Below the pieces are notes generated by a model. It saw nothing but the letters and a program-made list of their open reading frames with translations, had not been told where the DNA came from and ran no database searches. Of a DNA stretch of 64,000 bases, positions 19,588-27,756 are shown piece by piece (position 1 is the first letter of the stretch; every line of letters starts with the position of its first letter). The position numbers and the translations under genes are program-made. The DNA comes from Azospirillum baldaniorum (lineage in GTDB: Bacteria > Pseudomonadota > Alphaproteobacteria > Azospirillales > Azospirillaceae): the NCBI RefSeq assembly GCF_003119195.2, contig NZ_CP022253.1:576001-640000 (forward strand), written 5' to 3'.

Positions 19588-20571
19588 TCACTTCAGCCAG
19601 GGCGACGACTGCCACAGCGACTTCAGCTCGGTGTCGAGTTGCTTCAGCTCCGCCGCGAAGGCATCGGGGCCGAGGACGCGCAGCGGCTGGAAGGTCTCCT
19701 TGGCCTCGGCCTTCGCCACGAACTCCGGATCGGTCGCGGCCTTGGTGACGGCGTCCACCAGCTTGGCGCGGACGTCGGCGGGCAGGCCCTTCGGCGCGCA
19801 GACGCCGCGCAGCGAGGCCATCAGCACCGGGTAGCCCTGCTCCGCGAAGGTCGGGATGTCCGGGGCGGCCTTCCAGCGCTCCTTGCTCATCACGCCCAGC
19901 ACGCGGATCTGGTCGGAGGCCTGACCGCGCAGCCCTTCGCCGAGGTTCTGGCCGCTGATCTGGATCTTCTTGGCGAGCATCGCCTTGTAGTTGGCGGCGG
20001 AGCCGGAGAAGGGCACATGGGTGAACTGCACGCCGGCCTGGCGCTGCACCAGCAGCATGGCGAGCTGGTCGTCCGAGCCCACGCCGGTGGTGCCGACGGT
20101 GACGGTGTTCGGGTTGGCCTTGGCGTGCTCCACGACGTCCTTCAGCGTCTTGAAGGTGCTGTCGCCGGGAACGCTCCACACGCCGGGATCGTCGACGACG
20201 TTGACCAGCGCGTCCAGCCGGTCCGCCGAGAAGCGGGCCTGACGCTCGATCGGGATCGACACCATGTTCGGCGTGTTGCAGAAGCCGATGGAGTAGCCGT
20301 CCGGCGCGGCGTCGGCGATGGCCGCGAAGCCGATCTCGCCGCCGGCGCCCGGCTTGTTCACCACTTCGATCCGGGTGCCGCCCAGATGCTTCTCGATGAA
20401 GGGGGCCAGCAGGCGCGCGGTCACGTCGGTCGAGCCGCCGGCGTCGTAGGCGACGACCACGGTGATCGGCTTCTCGGGATAGGCGGCCCGGGCCGTCGAC
20501 AGAGCGGTCGTCGACATGGCCAGCGCCAGGGTCCCGGTCGCCAGCGCCAGGAACTTGCTGCGAATGATCAT
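19588..20571 (-). CDS. Tripartite tricarboxylate transporter substrate-binding protein (Bug/TctC), paralogue
   Basis: 327 residues from ATG 20571, with AAAGAAGGG about 9 bases upstream; the frame is open to 20727 without homology. The signal peptide ends TARA-AYPEKP. The mature protein aligns nearly end to end with the product of 16673-17644, sharing DAGGSTDVTAR, GAGGEIGFAAIADA, VNVVDDPG and NPNT. It is a periplasmic carboxylate-binding protein with no TctAB nearby. It sits 156 bases beyond the MCP start on the same strand, while its own 5' side is a 546-base gap. The pair looks like a local duplication now flanking the MCP. Confidence 0.93.
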   Translation of the reverse strand: MIIRSKFLALATGTLALAMSTTALSTARAAYPEKPITVVVAYDAGGSTDVTARLLAPFIEKHLGGTRIEVVNKPGAGGEIGFAAIADAAPDGYSIGFCNTPNMVSIPIERQARFSADRLDALVNVVDDPGVWSVPGDSTFKTLKDVVEHAKANPNTVTVGTTGVGSDDQLAMLLVQRQAGVQFTHVPFSGSAANYKAMLAKKIQISGQNLGEGLRGQASDQIRVLGVMSKERWKAAPDIPTFAEQGYPVLMASLRGVCAPKGLPADVRAKLVDAVTKAATDPEFVAKAEAKETFQPLRVLGPDAFAAELKQLDTELKSLWQSSPWLK

Positions 20572-21117
20572 CTGGATGCCCTTCTTTCCTGCGTTATTGC
20601 GGAAGACCCCCTTGGCCGCGGACGTGGTGGGGTCCCGGGAGACCCTGCCCGTCCCGATGCGGACACAGGCTGGGCCTCCTTTTCTGAAATTCTCGTAAAG
20701 ATCGATGGTCATTGATTTCGACAGCATTGGATTATCGGGTCACGAACGACACGAAGATCCGTCATATCCTTGTGTTGGATAAACGCATACTTCGGTATGT
20801 CTGTCTTCGTGGATGGCCGATCCCATTGCCGGCACAGCGGCGGAGTTCGGTCGCCATTCTCGCGAAAGGGAGCGGTTCATAGGCCCAGCGCTGTCAAATC
20901 GACCCAACAGAAGCGGCTTTGACGCTTCAAAGTGGAAGATACAGAGTCTCTATTCGTGTATCAATCGTGCTAACCGGACCGGATATCCAGAAATCACAGT
21001 GATTTTCAACAAATGCTTTCTATCTGGCGTGGTTTCTTGGAGTTCCGTGCGATCGCGCGTGCGTGATAAGCGTCAAATGGACGCATAATGAAAAACGCCT
21101 GCGTCGAAATGACCGCG
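20572..21117. other. Intergenic region (546 bp)
   Basis: No convincing gene. Base composition is clearly more AT-rich than coding DNA around it. It holds the inverted repeat CATAC-TTCG-GTATG at 20786-20799, about 215 bases upstream of the tctC-like start on the minus strand, and probably carries the promoter of that gene. No terminator hairpin with a U-tract is evident for the AEC gene. Confidence 0.5.
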
Positions 21118-22047
21118 TCAGCCCATCGCCACCATGAAGGCGACGGAAATCGAGATCGGGGACATCAGGGTGGACAGCAGCAGCGACATCGACACCAGCT
21201 CCCGCCCCGTCTGATAGCGCTCGGCGAAGGCGTAGACGTTGACGCCGATGGGCAGCGCCGCCGCGGTCACGGCGGGGGCCAGCCAGTCCGGCGGCAGATG
21301 GAAGACCTCCACCGCCAGCACCCAGGTCAGCACCGGGTGCAGAACCGTCTTCATCACCGCCAGGACCAGCGCCTGGCCGAACTTGCCCGACAGCTTTCCA
21401 AAGGACAGCGAGGTGCCCAGCGTGAAGCAGGCGCAGGGCAGGACGGTGGCCGCGGCGTAGTCCGCCGCCTTCATGACCGCGTCCGGCACATGGACGCCGC
21501 TCAGGTTGAAGCCCATGCCGACGACGATCGACAGGATCATCGGGCTGAGCAGAGTCGCCTTGACGGCGTTGACCGCGGCGACCACCGGCCGTCCGCCCGC
21601 CGTCCGCTGCGCCTCGGCGATCATCGTCGCCGTGGTGAAGAGGAGCGGCGACTGGAACAGGATCAGCAGCATCACCGGGATGGCCACCGACGATCCGTAG
21701 GCGTCCATCAGGATCGGTGCGCCGAGCAGGCCGATGGAGGAGAAGGAGGGGGCGAAGCCGCCGATCGCCGCCTCGTCCCGCCGCCGGATGGACAGCATCC
21801 AGGCGGCGCCCAGCCCAAAGATGATGAAGGCCGCGACGAAGAAGGACGCCACGAACCCCCATTCGATGGGATCGGGGATCTTCGCCTTGGCCATCGCCGC
21901 GAACAGCAGCGCCGGCAGGGCGTAGATGCCGAGAAAGCGCGACAGCCCCTGAGCCGCCGTGTTGCTGAAATTGCCCGATTTCCCGGCGTAGAAGCCGAGC
22001 GCGACCAGGACGAACATCGGCAGCACGATTTGAAAGATGAGCGTCAT
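21118..22047 (-). CDS. AEC (auxin efflux carrier) family transporter
   Basis: 309 residues with about 10 hydrophobic segments, an integral inner-membrane protein. The N-terminus (VLPMFVLVALGFYAGK) and the central Pro/Asn-containing helix (ALPIGVNVYAFAERY) fit the AEC/PIN-like carrier family, whose bacterial members export or import small organic acids such as malate or malonate. It is the second gene of a probable unit with the RraA-like gene (78 bases upstream on the same strand). Together with the adjacent TctC protein this suggests a small organic-acid uptake and breakdown locus. The exact substrate is not determinable. Confidence 0.88.
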   Translation of the reverse strand: MTLIFQIVLPMFVLVALGFYAGKSGNFSNTAAQGLSRFLGIYALPALLFAAMAKAKIPDPIEWGFVASFFVAAFIIFGLGAAWMLSIRRRDEAAIGGFAPSFSSIGLLGAPILMDAYGSSVAIPVMLLILFQSPLLFTTATMIAEAQRTAGGRPVVAAVNAVKATLLSPMILSIVVGMGFNLSGVHVPDAVMKAADYAAATVLPCACFTLGTSLSFGKLSGKFGQALVLAVMKTVLHPVLTWVLAVEVFHLPPDWLAPAVTAAALPIGVNVYAFAERYQTGRELVSMSLLLSTLMSPISISVAFMVAMG

Positions 22048-22125
22048 GGCGGCGGAAACCGGTCTTGGGGCGGCTCGAAGGGCTGTGCGGGTCGCCGGCT
22101 CGCGTGGTCCGGCGAATGCCGGGGG

Positions 22126-22803
22126 TCAGCGCAGGGTGGGCGTCTCGACGATTTCCGGTTCCGGCACGCCCAGCACCTCCATCAGCGACTTGCCGGCGTC
22201 GAGCTGCTGCGACCAGATCTTCTCCTTGGCCATCAGCTCCAGGCAGCGCCGCAGCACCTCATCCATCACGGCGAGCGGCACCACGGTCACCCCGTCGTCG
22301 TCGCCGATGATCAGGTCGCCCGGATTGACCACCATGCCGCCGACGCCGGCCGGGACGTCCATCTTGCCGCCGAAGGCCTTGTGCGGGCCGCGCGGGACCG
22401 AGCCCTTGGCGAAGACCGGGAAGCCGATGGTCCGGATTTCCTGAAGGTCGCGGACGGAGCCGTCGATCACCAGACCGCCCAGACCGCGCGACTTGCAGCC
22501 GCGGACCACCCATTCGCCGGCCAGCGCCACCTCCTCCAGGCCGGCGCCGGCGACCACCACCACCTCGCCCGGCTCGGCCAGGCTGCACGCGGTCAGCAGC
22601 ATGCTGTTGTCGCCCGGCATCGACACGGCGGTGCGGGCCTGCCCGCAGATGCGCATGCCCGGGGCGCAGGGCTTGATCCGGGCGTCCATGCTCTGGCAGC
22701 GGTTCTGCACGTCGGACGCGATGCTGCTGGGGACCGTCTTCCAGATTTCCAGCATGTCCGGGGACAGGCGCGGAAAATTCACGATGTAGCGTTGCATAGC
22801 CAT
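22126..22803 (-). CDS. RraA-like protein / 4-hydroxy-4-methyl-2-oxoglutarate aldolase family
   Basis: 225 residues from ATG 22803 (AGAGG about 9 bases upstream); the frame is open to 22881. The core GDNSMLLTACSLAEPGEVVVV, followed by GLVIDGSVRDL, gives the G-x-R-D motif of class II HMG/CHA aldolases. These cleave 4-carboxy-4-hydroxy-2-oxoadipate or HMG to pyruvate plus a keto acid using a divalent metal. The same fold includes RraA, the RNase E inhibitor, but the D/R pair and the neighbouring AEC and TctC carriers favour the aldolase role (inference). The long 5' gap has AT-rich, possibly regulated sequence. Confidence 0.82.
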   Translation of the reverse strand: MAMQRYIVNFPRLSPDMLEIWKTVPSSIASDVQNRCQSMDARIKPCAPGMRICGQARTAVSMPGDNSMLLTACSLAEPGEVVVVAGAGLEEVALAGEWVVRGCKSRGLGGLVIDGSVRDLQEIRTIGFPVFAKGSVPRGPHKAFGGKMDVPAGVGGMVVNPGDLIIGDDDGVTVVPLAVMDEVLRRCLELMAKEKIWSQQLDAGKSLMEVLGVPEPEIVETPTLR

Positions 22804-23473
22804 GGGAAGGACCTCTTGTCGTCTGGGCGGATTGCCGTCTGGGCTGTACGAAGCGGGGCTTGGAAGCGCGACCAGCGGCACCGCCGGTCGCAGTGCGACG
22901 ACAGCGGAGCCGATGACGATCAGGCGGGGGAGGGCCGGTGTTGCCGGAGCGGCGGACGCCGGCCGGACAGGAGCGTCCTGTCCGGGAAAATCACGGGCTC
23001 AGCCCGTCCGACGCCACCAGACCATCCATGGTGCATACAACCCTAACCGGATAGAAGTTCTATTTGTTTCGTATTTGAAGCATAGTCTTTTGGACGGTCA
23101 TACGCAAGTAGGTTGCCAAGACGTAAATTTATTCACGCGATCATATGGGGTATGTGCGCGGGGAATGACCTACAAAGGAATGCTGTTTGCTAAGATTGAC
23201 GCCTTATGGTTGCGATTTTCGGCGTTGCCCGCCCTGTATGGCTGCGCCGGTTCGAGGTTGGGAGCGTTGGGGGCCAAGGCATCGGTTGCCGCCTGCGAAG
23301 GGCCGCGGCGCAGACTCGGCTTCGGAAGCGATGGCGTGGTTGCGGAATCGCAACGCGCGGAGAAGGGGGAGCGGCCGGGAGGGGAAAAACGAAAAAGGCC
23401 GGCACCCGAAGGTCCAGCCTTTCCATCAACCGTCCTGCTTCCCTTCGAAAGACCACCGTCCCCGTCGGGAGAA
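22804..23473. other. Intergenic region (670 bp)
   Basis: No supported gene; the frames here lack homology and good starts. The stretch 23030-23220 is AT-rich with several TATGC/GCATA-like words (for example GCATACAACC near 23033) and is the likely promoter zone for the minus-strand aldolase gene. The distal end holds the terminator of the tRNA gene (23392-23422). Confidence 0.5.
23392..23422 (-). terminator. Intrinsic terminator downstream of tRNA-Gly
   Basis: Read on the minus strand, AAGGCTGGACC-TTCG-GGT-G-CCGGCCTT forms an 11-pair stem with a one-base bulge and a UUCG tetraloop, followed by TTTTT. It lies about 50 bases past the tRNA 3' end. Confidence 0.82.
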
Positions 23474-23548
23474 TGGAGCGGGCGAAGGGATTCGAACCCT
23501 CGACCCCAACCTTGGCAAGGTTGTGCTCTACCCCTGAGCTACGCCCGC
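23474..23548 (-). tRNA. tRNA-Gly (anticodon GCC)
   Basis: 75 bases including the encoded CCA. Acceptor stem GCGGGCG pairs with CGCCCGC, the D arm contains GTAGCTCAG, the anticodon stem CAACC/GGTTG encloses TTGCCAA, and the T arm contains GTTCGAATC. All cloverleaf pairs are visible. It reads GGC/GGU glycine codons. Confidence 0.97.
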
Positions 23549-23711
23549 GCTCCGTTTCGCTGCCGTTCGGACCGTTGTTCGGTGCCGTCCGGCGGCGTGC
23601 GGCGGACTATACTCATGGATTTGCGCAATGCAAGCGTCATGTTTCACTTTTCTCGGGCGCTTGGACGAATTTTCCCGGACGAATTTTCCCGGCACCGCTA
23701 AAGATGGAGCC

Positions 23712-24278
23712 ATGGACACCCGCGACACCCCCGAGGGCAGGGCCGAGGAGCCGCTGCCGACGAGCCCGGAGCAGCTCCTGGAGCATCTCGCGGCGCTCGG
23801 CATCCGCACCGTGACCCACCGCCACCCGCCGCTGCACACGGTGGAGGAAAGCAAGGCGCTGCGCGGCGCGCTGCCCGGCGGCCATTGCAAGAACCTGTTC
23901 CTGAAGGACAAGAAGGAGCAGCACTGGCTGGTCGTCGCGCTGGAGGACGCGCGGGTGGAGCTGAACCGCTTCGACAAGGTGATCGGGTCGGCGCGGCTGT
24001 CCTTCGCCTCGGCCGACCGGCTGTGGCGGCATCTCGGCGTGCGGCCCGGCTCGGTCACGCCCTTCGCGCTGTTCAACGATCGTGAGCGGCGGGTGAGGGT
24101 GGTGCTGCAGGAGCAGATGCTGGCCCACGACCCGCTGAACTACCACCCGCTGCTGAACGACCGCACCACGGCCATCGCCGCCGCGGACCTGCTGCGCTTC
24201 CTGCGGGCCGGCGGGCACGAGCCGCTGATCGTGCCCTTCGGCGAGGAGCCGCCGGACTCTCAGCCGACGCTTGCTTAA
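23712..24278 (+). CDS. YbaK/PrdX-type prolyl-tRNA editing protein
   Basis: 188 residues from ATG 23712 (AAGATGGAG just upstream); an upstream ATG at 23628 adds 28 unrelated residues. It belongs to the YbaK/EbsC superfamily, trans-acting deacylases that clear mischarged aminoacyl-tRNA. Visible blocks: THRHPPLHTVEES, GHCKNLFLKDKK with the catalytic-site Lys, and RPGSVTPFALFND. Length and the HCKNLFLKD block fit the PrdX/ProX group that hydrolyses Ala-tRNA(Pro). It is the first gene of a run of housekeeping genes on the plus strand. Soluble; complete. Confidence 0.88.
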   Translation: MDTRDTPEGRAEEPLPTSPEQLLEHLAALGIRTVTHRHPPLHTVEESKALRGALPGGHCKNLFLKDKKEQHWLVVALEDARVELNRFDKVIGSARLSFASADRLWRHLGVRPGSVTPFALFNDRERRVRVVLQEQMLAHDPLNYHPLLNDRTTAIAAADLLRFLRAGGHEPLIVPFGEEPPDSQPTLA

Positions 24279-24323
24279 CGCGCCCCGTGCGCTCATCTAT
24301 CACGCGAGATCGCAAAGGGATAC

Positions 24324-25295
24324 GTGACCGCCATGTTCTCCATTCCGCCCGCCAACAAGCCCGTCGCCGCCGGTGCCGCCCCCGCCGCCGCCCCTGCCGC
24401 CGGTGACCTGATCAAGGACAGCAGCGACCGCGCCTTCATGGCCGACGTCATCGAGGCGTCGCAGTCCGTGCCGGTGATCGTCGATTTCTGGGCGCCCTGG
24501 TGCGGCCCGTGCAAGCAGCTCGGCCCGATCCTGGAAAAGACGGTGCTGGCCGCGAAGGGCAAGGTGCGGCTGGTCAAGATCGACACCGACAAGGACCCGA
24601 TGATCGCCTCGCAGCTCCGCGTGCAGTCGATCCCGGCGGTCTACGCCTTCTTCCAGGGGCGTCCGGTGGACGGCTTCATGGGCGCCCTGCCGGAGTCGCA
24701 GGTGAAGGCCTTCGTGGAGAAGCTGCTGAAGCTGGCCGGCGCCGCGGGCGGCGGCGAGGGCGACATCCTGGAGGAAGCGCTGGCCCAGGCCAAGGAGGCA
24801 CTGGAGGCCGGCGACACCCAGACCGCGTCGGAGATCTACGGCGAGATCCTGCAGGCCGATCCGGAGAACCTGAACGCCGTGGCCTACGCCGGGCTGGTCC
24901 GCTGCCTGATCGTCAACGACGAGCTGGCCCGCGCCAAGCAGATGCTCGACAAGGTGCCGGAGCAGATCGCCAAGGACAAGGAGATCGCCGCGGTGCGCAG
25001 CGCGCTGGAGGTCGCCGAGCAGGCCGCCAACGCCGGCCCGATCCCGGAGCTGACGGAGAAGGTCGCCCGCAACGAGGACGACCACGAGGCCCGCTTCGAC
25101 CTCGCGCTCGCCCTGTTCGCCGCCGGCCGGCGCGAGGCCGCGGTGGACGAGCTTCTGGAGCTGGTGCGCCGCGACCGCGCCTGGAACGACGAGGCCGCCC
25201 GCAAGCAGCTCGTCAAGTTCTTCGAGGCCTTCGGCCCGACCGACCCGCTGACGGTGCAGAGCCGCCGCCGCCTGTCCTCGATCCTGTTCCGCTGA
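24324..25295 (+). CDS. Thioredoxin-TPR co-chaperone, CnoX/YbbN-like
   Basis: 323 residues from GTG 24324; an ATG at 24333 is an equally possible start. AGGGA at 24316-24320 lies 3 and 12 bases from them. An Ala/Pro-rich N-terminus precedes a thioredoxin domain (about 30-140) with the active site WCGPCK, Cys60 and Cys63, and the cis-Pro block QSIPAVYAF. The C-terminal half is made of TPR-like helices (TPR_20 type). CnoX proteins protect substrates against oxidation and hand them to GroEL/DnaK. In some CnoX the CxxC is altered; here it is intact, so redox activity is expected. Confidence 0.9.
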   Translation: MTAMFSIPPANKPVAAGAAPAAAPAAGDLIKDSSDRAFMADVIEASQSVPVIVDFWAPWCGPCKQLGPILEKTVLAAKGKVRLVKIDTDKDPMIASQLRVQSIPAVYAFFQGRPVDGFMGALPESQVKAFVEKLLKLAGAAGGGEGDILEEALAQAKEALEAGDTQTASEIYGEILQADPENLNAVAYAGLVRCLIVNDELARAKQMLDKVPEQIAKDKEIAAVRSALEVAEQAANAGPIPELTEKVARNEDDHEARFDLALALFAAGRREAAVDELLELVRRDRAWNDEAARKQLVKFFEAFGPTDPLTVQSRRRLSSILFR

Positions 25296-25335
25296 TCACG
25301 GAGGCTTGCGGCCCGGGGGCGACTCCGGGCCGCGA

Positions 25336-25380
25336 GTCTGTTTCGTTGGAGTCTGTTTCGCTGGAGGCCGCTTCGTTCGC
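25336..25380 (+). repeat. Three imperfect 15-bp tandem repeats
   Basis: Units GAGTCTGTTTCGTTG, GAGTCTGTTTCGCTG and GAGGCCGCTTCGTTC follow one another between the thioredoxin gene and the Lon-N gene. A similar CGCTCTGTTCG word recurs twice just after. Function unknown; it may be slippage-derived. Confidence 0.6.
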
Positions 25381-25437
25381 CGTCGCTCTGTTCGTGGGCG
25401 CTCTGTTCGCCGTGTCCGGGGGTTCTATATTCGTCGC

Positions 25438-26127
25438 ATGAGCCGGAACCCCATCGACCCGTCACCGGACCGCTTCCCGCGGCAGCTCCCGATCTTCCCG
25501 CTCGCGGGGGTCCTGCTGCTGCCGCGCGGGCGTCTGCCGTTGAACATCTTCGAGCCGCGCTACCTCGCGATGGTCGAGGATGCGCTGGCCGGCGACCGCA
25601 TGATCGGCATGGTCCAGCCGACCGATCCGGCCTGCCGCCTGCGTGAGCCGGCGGTCTACGGCACCGGCTGCGCCGGACGCATCACCAGCTTCGCCGAGAC
25701 CGAGGACGGCCGCTACCTGATCACCCTGACCGGGGTCAGCCGCTTCGCCATCATGCGGGAGCTGGAAGGGCAGCGCGGCTACCGCCGGGTTGCCGCGGAC
25801 TGGGACCGCTTCTCCGGCGACCTGATCGACCCGCTGGAGCGTGGCGGGGCCGACGGCGGCGGGCTGGATCGCCCGCGTCTGCTGGCCGGGCTGAAGGGCT
25901 ATTTCAAGATGCAGGGGCTGTCGGTGGACTGGAAGGCCATCGACGGCACGCCGGACGAGCGACTGGTCACCTCGCTGGCGATGATCTGCCCCTTCTCACC
26001 CAGCGAAAAGCAGGCCCTTCTGGAGACGCCCGACTTGCCGGAGCGCGCGAAGCTCTTGATCGCCCTGGTCGAGATGGCCATTCTCGACGGCCATGAGGGC
26101 GACGGCGGCAACGCGCTGCGTCACTGA
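25438..26127 (+). CDS. Lon N-terminal (LON substrate-binding) domain protein
   Basis: 229 residues from ATG 25438. It consists of the LON_substr_bdg domain alone, beginning LPIFPLAGVLLLPRGRLPLNIFEPRYLAMVEDAL in split blocks, with no ATPase or Ser/Lys protease domain. Stand-alone LonN proteins are common in proteobacteria beside this thioredoxin and Trm112 gene set; their role may be protein quality control, but it is not established. It probably belongs to the operon running from the CnoX-like gene to the DUF971 gene. The frame upstream to 25306 covers tandem repeats and is not coding. Confidence 0.9.
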   Translation: MSRNPIDPSPDRFPRQLPIFPLAGVLLLPRGRLPLNIFEPRYLAMVEDALAGDRMIGMVQPTDPACRLREPAVYGTGCAGRITSFAETEDGRYLITLTGVSRFAIMRELEGQRGYRRVAADWDRFSGDLIDPLERGGADGGGLDRPRLLAGLKGYFKMQGLSVDWKAIDGTPDERLVTSLAMICPFSPSEKQALLETPDLPERAKLLIALVEMAILDGHEGDGGNALRH

Positions 26128-26175
26128 CCGTTCCCTTCGACCGACACTGCACTTTCCGACTGCGAGGCCCGATCC

Positions 26176-26412
26176 ATGAGCGCCCATCCCCACGACGACA
26201 CGCCCGCCGACGGCAAGACGCAGGCGCGCGTCGATCCGAAGCTTCTGGAGATCCTCGTCTGCCCGCTGACCAAGGGGCCGCTGCGCTACGACGCCGAGCG
26301 CGCCGAACTGATCAGCGACCGCGCCGGGCTGGCCTACCCGATCCGCGACGGCATTCCGATCATGCTGATCGACGAGGCCCGCAGCCTCGACGGGAAGCCG
26401 GGGGCCGCCTGA
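26176..26412 (+). CDS. Trm112 family protein (UPF0434)
   Basis: 78 residues with the characteristic [17 protein letters not shown] and [17 protein letters not shown] blocks of Trm112-like small proteins. In eukaryotes and archaea these activate methyltransferases; in bacteria the partner is mostly unknown. Only one Cys of the zinc knuckle is present, as usual in the bacterial group. The stop codon overlaps the start of the next gene by one base (TGATG), indicating translational coupling. Confidence 0.92.
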   Translation: MSAHPHDDTPADGKTQARVDPKLLEILVCPLTKGPLRYDAERAELISDRAGLAYPIRDGIPIMLIDEARSLDGKPGAA

Positions 26413-26816
26413 TGTCCGACGAGCAATTCGCGTCGGACGCCTTCGGCACCAAGCACTGGCCGGTGGAAGTCCGGCTGAAGAAGGAGGAGAAGCGGCTGGA
26501 GGTCGATTTCGACAACGGCCAGACCTTCTCCTACCCGGCGGAATTCCTGCGCGTCCACAGTCCCAGCGCCGAGGTGCAGGGCCACGGTCCCGGCCAGAAG
26601 CAGACCGTCTCGGCCCGCCGCCACGTCGGCATCATGAGCCTGGAGGCCATCGGCCATTACGCCCTGCGGATCGTCTTCGACGACCTGCACGACAGCGGCA
26701 TCTACTCCTGGAAGCTGCTGTACGAGCTGGGCGAGGACCAGGATCGCCTGTGGGCGGAGTATCTGGCGGAGCTGGGGGCCAAGGGCCTGAGCCGCGATCC
26801 GCGCGGCCGGCGCTGA
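26412..26816 (+). CDS. DUF971 domain protein
   Basis: 134 residues matching the gamma-butyrobetaine hydroxylase-like N-terminal domain (DUF971): WPVEVRLKKEEKRLEVDFDNG, cut short here, then FSYPAEFLRVHSPSAE and a C-terminal SGIYSWKLLYELG. Stand-alone DUF971 proteins are linked by fusion and context to Fe-S cluster carrier functions (Mrp/ApbC fusions), but the role here is inferred only. It is coupled to the Trm112 gene by a one-base overlap and is the last gene of the run. Confidence 0.88.
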   Translation: MSDEQFASDAFGTKHWPVEVRLKKEEKRLEVDFDNGQTFSYPAEFLRVHSPSAEVQGHGPGQKQTVSARRHVGIMSLEAIGHYALRIVFDDLHDSGIYSWKLLYELGEDQDRLWAEYLAELGAKGLSRDPRGRR

Positions 26817-26964
26817 GGCGGCGGAGGCGGGGTGCGGCAATCCGCCGCGACCTCGCTTCTCCCGCTTGTTTCCACGTGGCCTTTCCGGGCGTTCGGGCGC
26901 GGCGTGTTGCGCTTTCATGAAAAGGGCGTAGATAACGGCTCATCGACCGTTCCTCCGCCGCAGG

Positions 26965-27363
26965 ATGACCGCCGTGACCGCGACCGACCCGCCCGGCGCG
27001 ACCGCCAGCCAAACCGCCGCGCCCAACACCGGTTCGCCGCCTGCGAACGGCGCCGGACTGCCCGTTCCCACCACGCCCACGCCGAACGATCCGCCCGATG
27101 ACCCGCCGCCCGTGGAGCGGGGGTGGGGTGGATGGACGCGTGGCTATGGGCGGCGCGGCAGCGCGTTGCGGCAGAAGCTGGCCACCCATCTGGCGGCCCG
27201 GCGGCGCAAGCGGCGCGCCTGGGCCCGCGACGTCGCGCGGGTCGTCCTGGTGGTGTCGATCCTGGCGCTGGCCGTTCTGGCCGTGGAAATCGGGCGCAAG
27301 GCGGTGGTCGTGCTGAACCGCGCCGACCTGGGCGCCGTCCACCTGTTCGGGGAGCGTGGCTGA
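26965..27363 (+). CDS. Hypothetical membrane-anchored protein
   Basis: 132 residues. A Pro/Thr-rich disordered N-terminus (about 1-55) is followed by a very basic stretch with RRRKRRAW and one hydrophobic helix (VARVVLVVSILALAVLAVEI, about residues 90-110), giving a single-pass protein with its N-terminus probably inside. No family is recognised. The ATG at 26965 has its AGG only 2 bases upstream; the GTG at 26974, with AGGA at 10 bases, is a plausible start giving 129 residues. It lies 148 bases after the DUF971 gene. Confidence 0.55.
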   Translation: MTAVTATDPPGATASQTAAPNTGSPPANGAGLPVPTTPTPNDPPDDPPPVERGWGGWTRGYGRRGSALRQKLATHLAARRRKRRAWARDVARVVLVVSILALAVLAVEIGRKAVVVLNRADLGAVHLFGERG

Positions 27364-27370
27364 GCGCCTC

Positions 27371-27727
27371 TCAGGGCAGGATGACCACGTAGCGTTTCGT
27401 CGTGGTCTCCAGCACCTCCCACACGCCGTGGAAACCCGGCTCCAGCGTGAAGCGGTCGCCGGGGCCGACGGTCCAGCGGCGTCCGTCGGCGTGGCTGATG
27501 GCGCTGGTGCCCTCCAGGATCTCGCAATACTCCCACTCGTCGTAGACGATCCGCCAGGAGCCGGGGGTGGAGCGCCAGACCCCGGCGAAGCGTTTGCCGT
27601 CTTCCGATTCGTACTCGTTCCACGTGGTGAAGACCGGGGCGCCGGACAGGACGCGGTCGGGCGCCGGGGCGCCGGTCTCGGGTTCCACGGCGGGGCGGGC
27701 GGGGTCGGTCAGCAGGGCGAAGCTCAT
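27371..27727 (-). CDS. Cupin domain protein (DUF861-like)
   Basis: 118 residues from ATG 27727, chosen because GGGAGA lies 7 bases upstream; the in-frame ATG at 27742 overlaps that SD. A small beta-barrel cupin: WNEYESEDGKRFAGVW, YDEWEYCEILEGTSAI, GPGDRFTLEPGFHGVWEV. This is the (S)-ureidoglycine aminohydrolase-like/DUF861 group, which often binds small metabolites without a known enzyme role. It is 29 bases downstream of the HAD gene on the same strand, so the two are probably co-transcribed. Confidence 0.85.
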   Translation of the reverse strand: MSFALLTDPARPAVEPETGAPAPDRVLSGAPVFTTWNEYESEDGKRFAGVWRSTPGSWRIVYDEWEYCEILEGTSAISHADGRRWTVGPGDRFTLEPGFHGVWEVLETTTKRYVVILP

Positions 27728-27756
27728 CACGCGGTCTCCCATTCACCAAGCTCTTT

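Noticed and set aside
20953-20965. 13-mer TTCGTGTATCAAT shared with 41264-41276
   Set aside because: Single shared 13-mers are expected by chance many times in a 64-kb window; no wider similarity surrounds them.
25336-25400. Tandem repeats considered as a CRISPR remnant
   Set aside because: Units are contiguous without spacers, imperfect and short.
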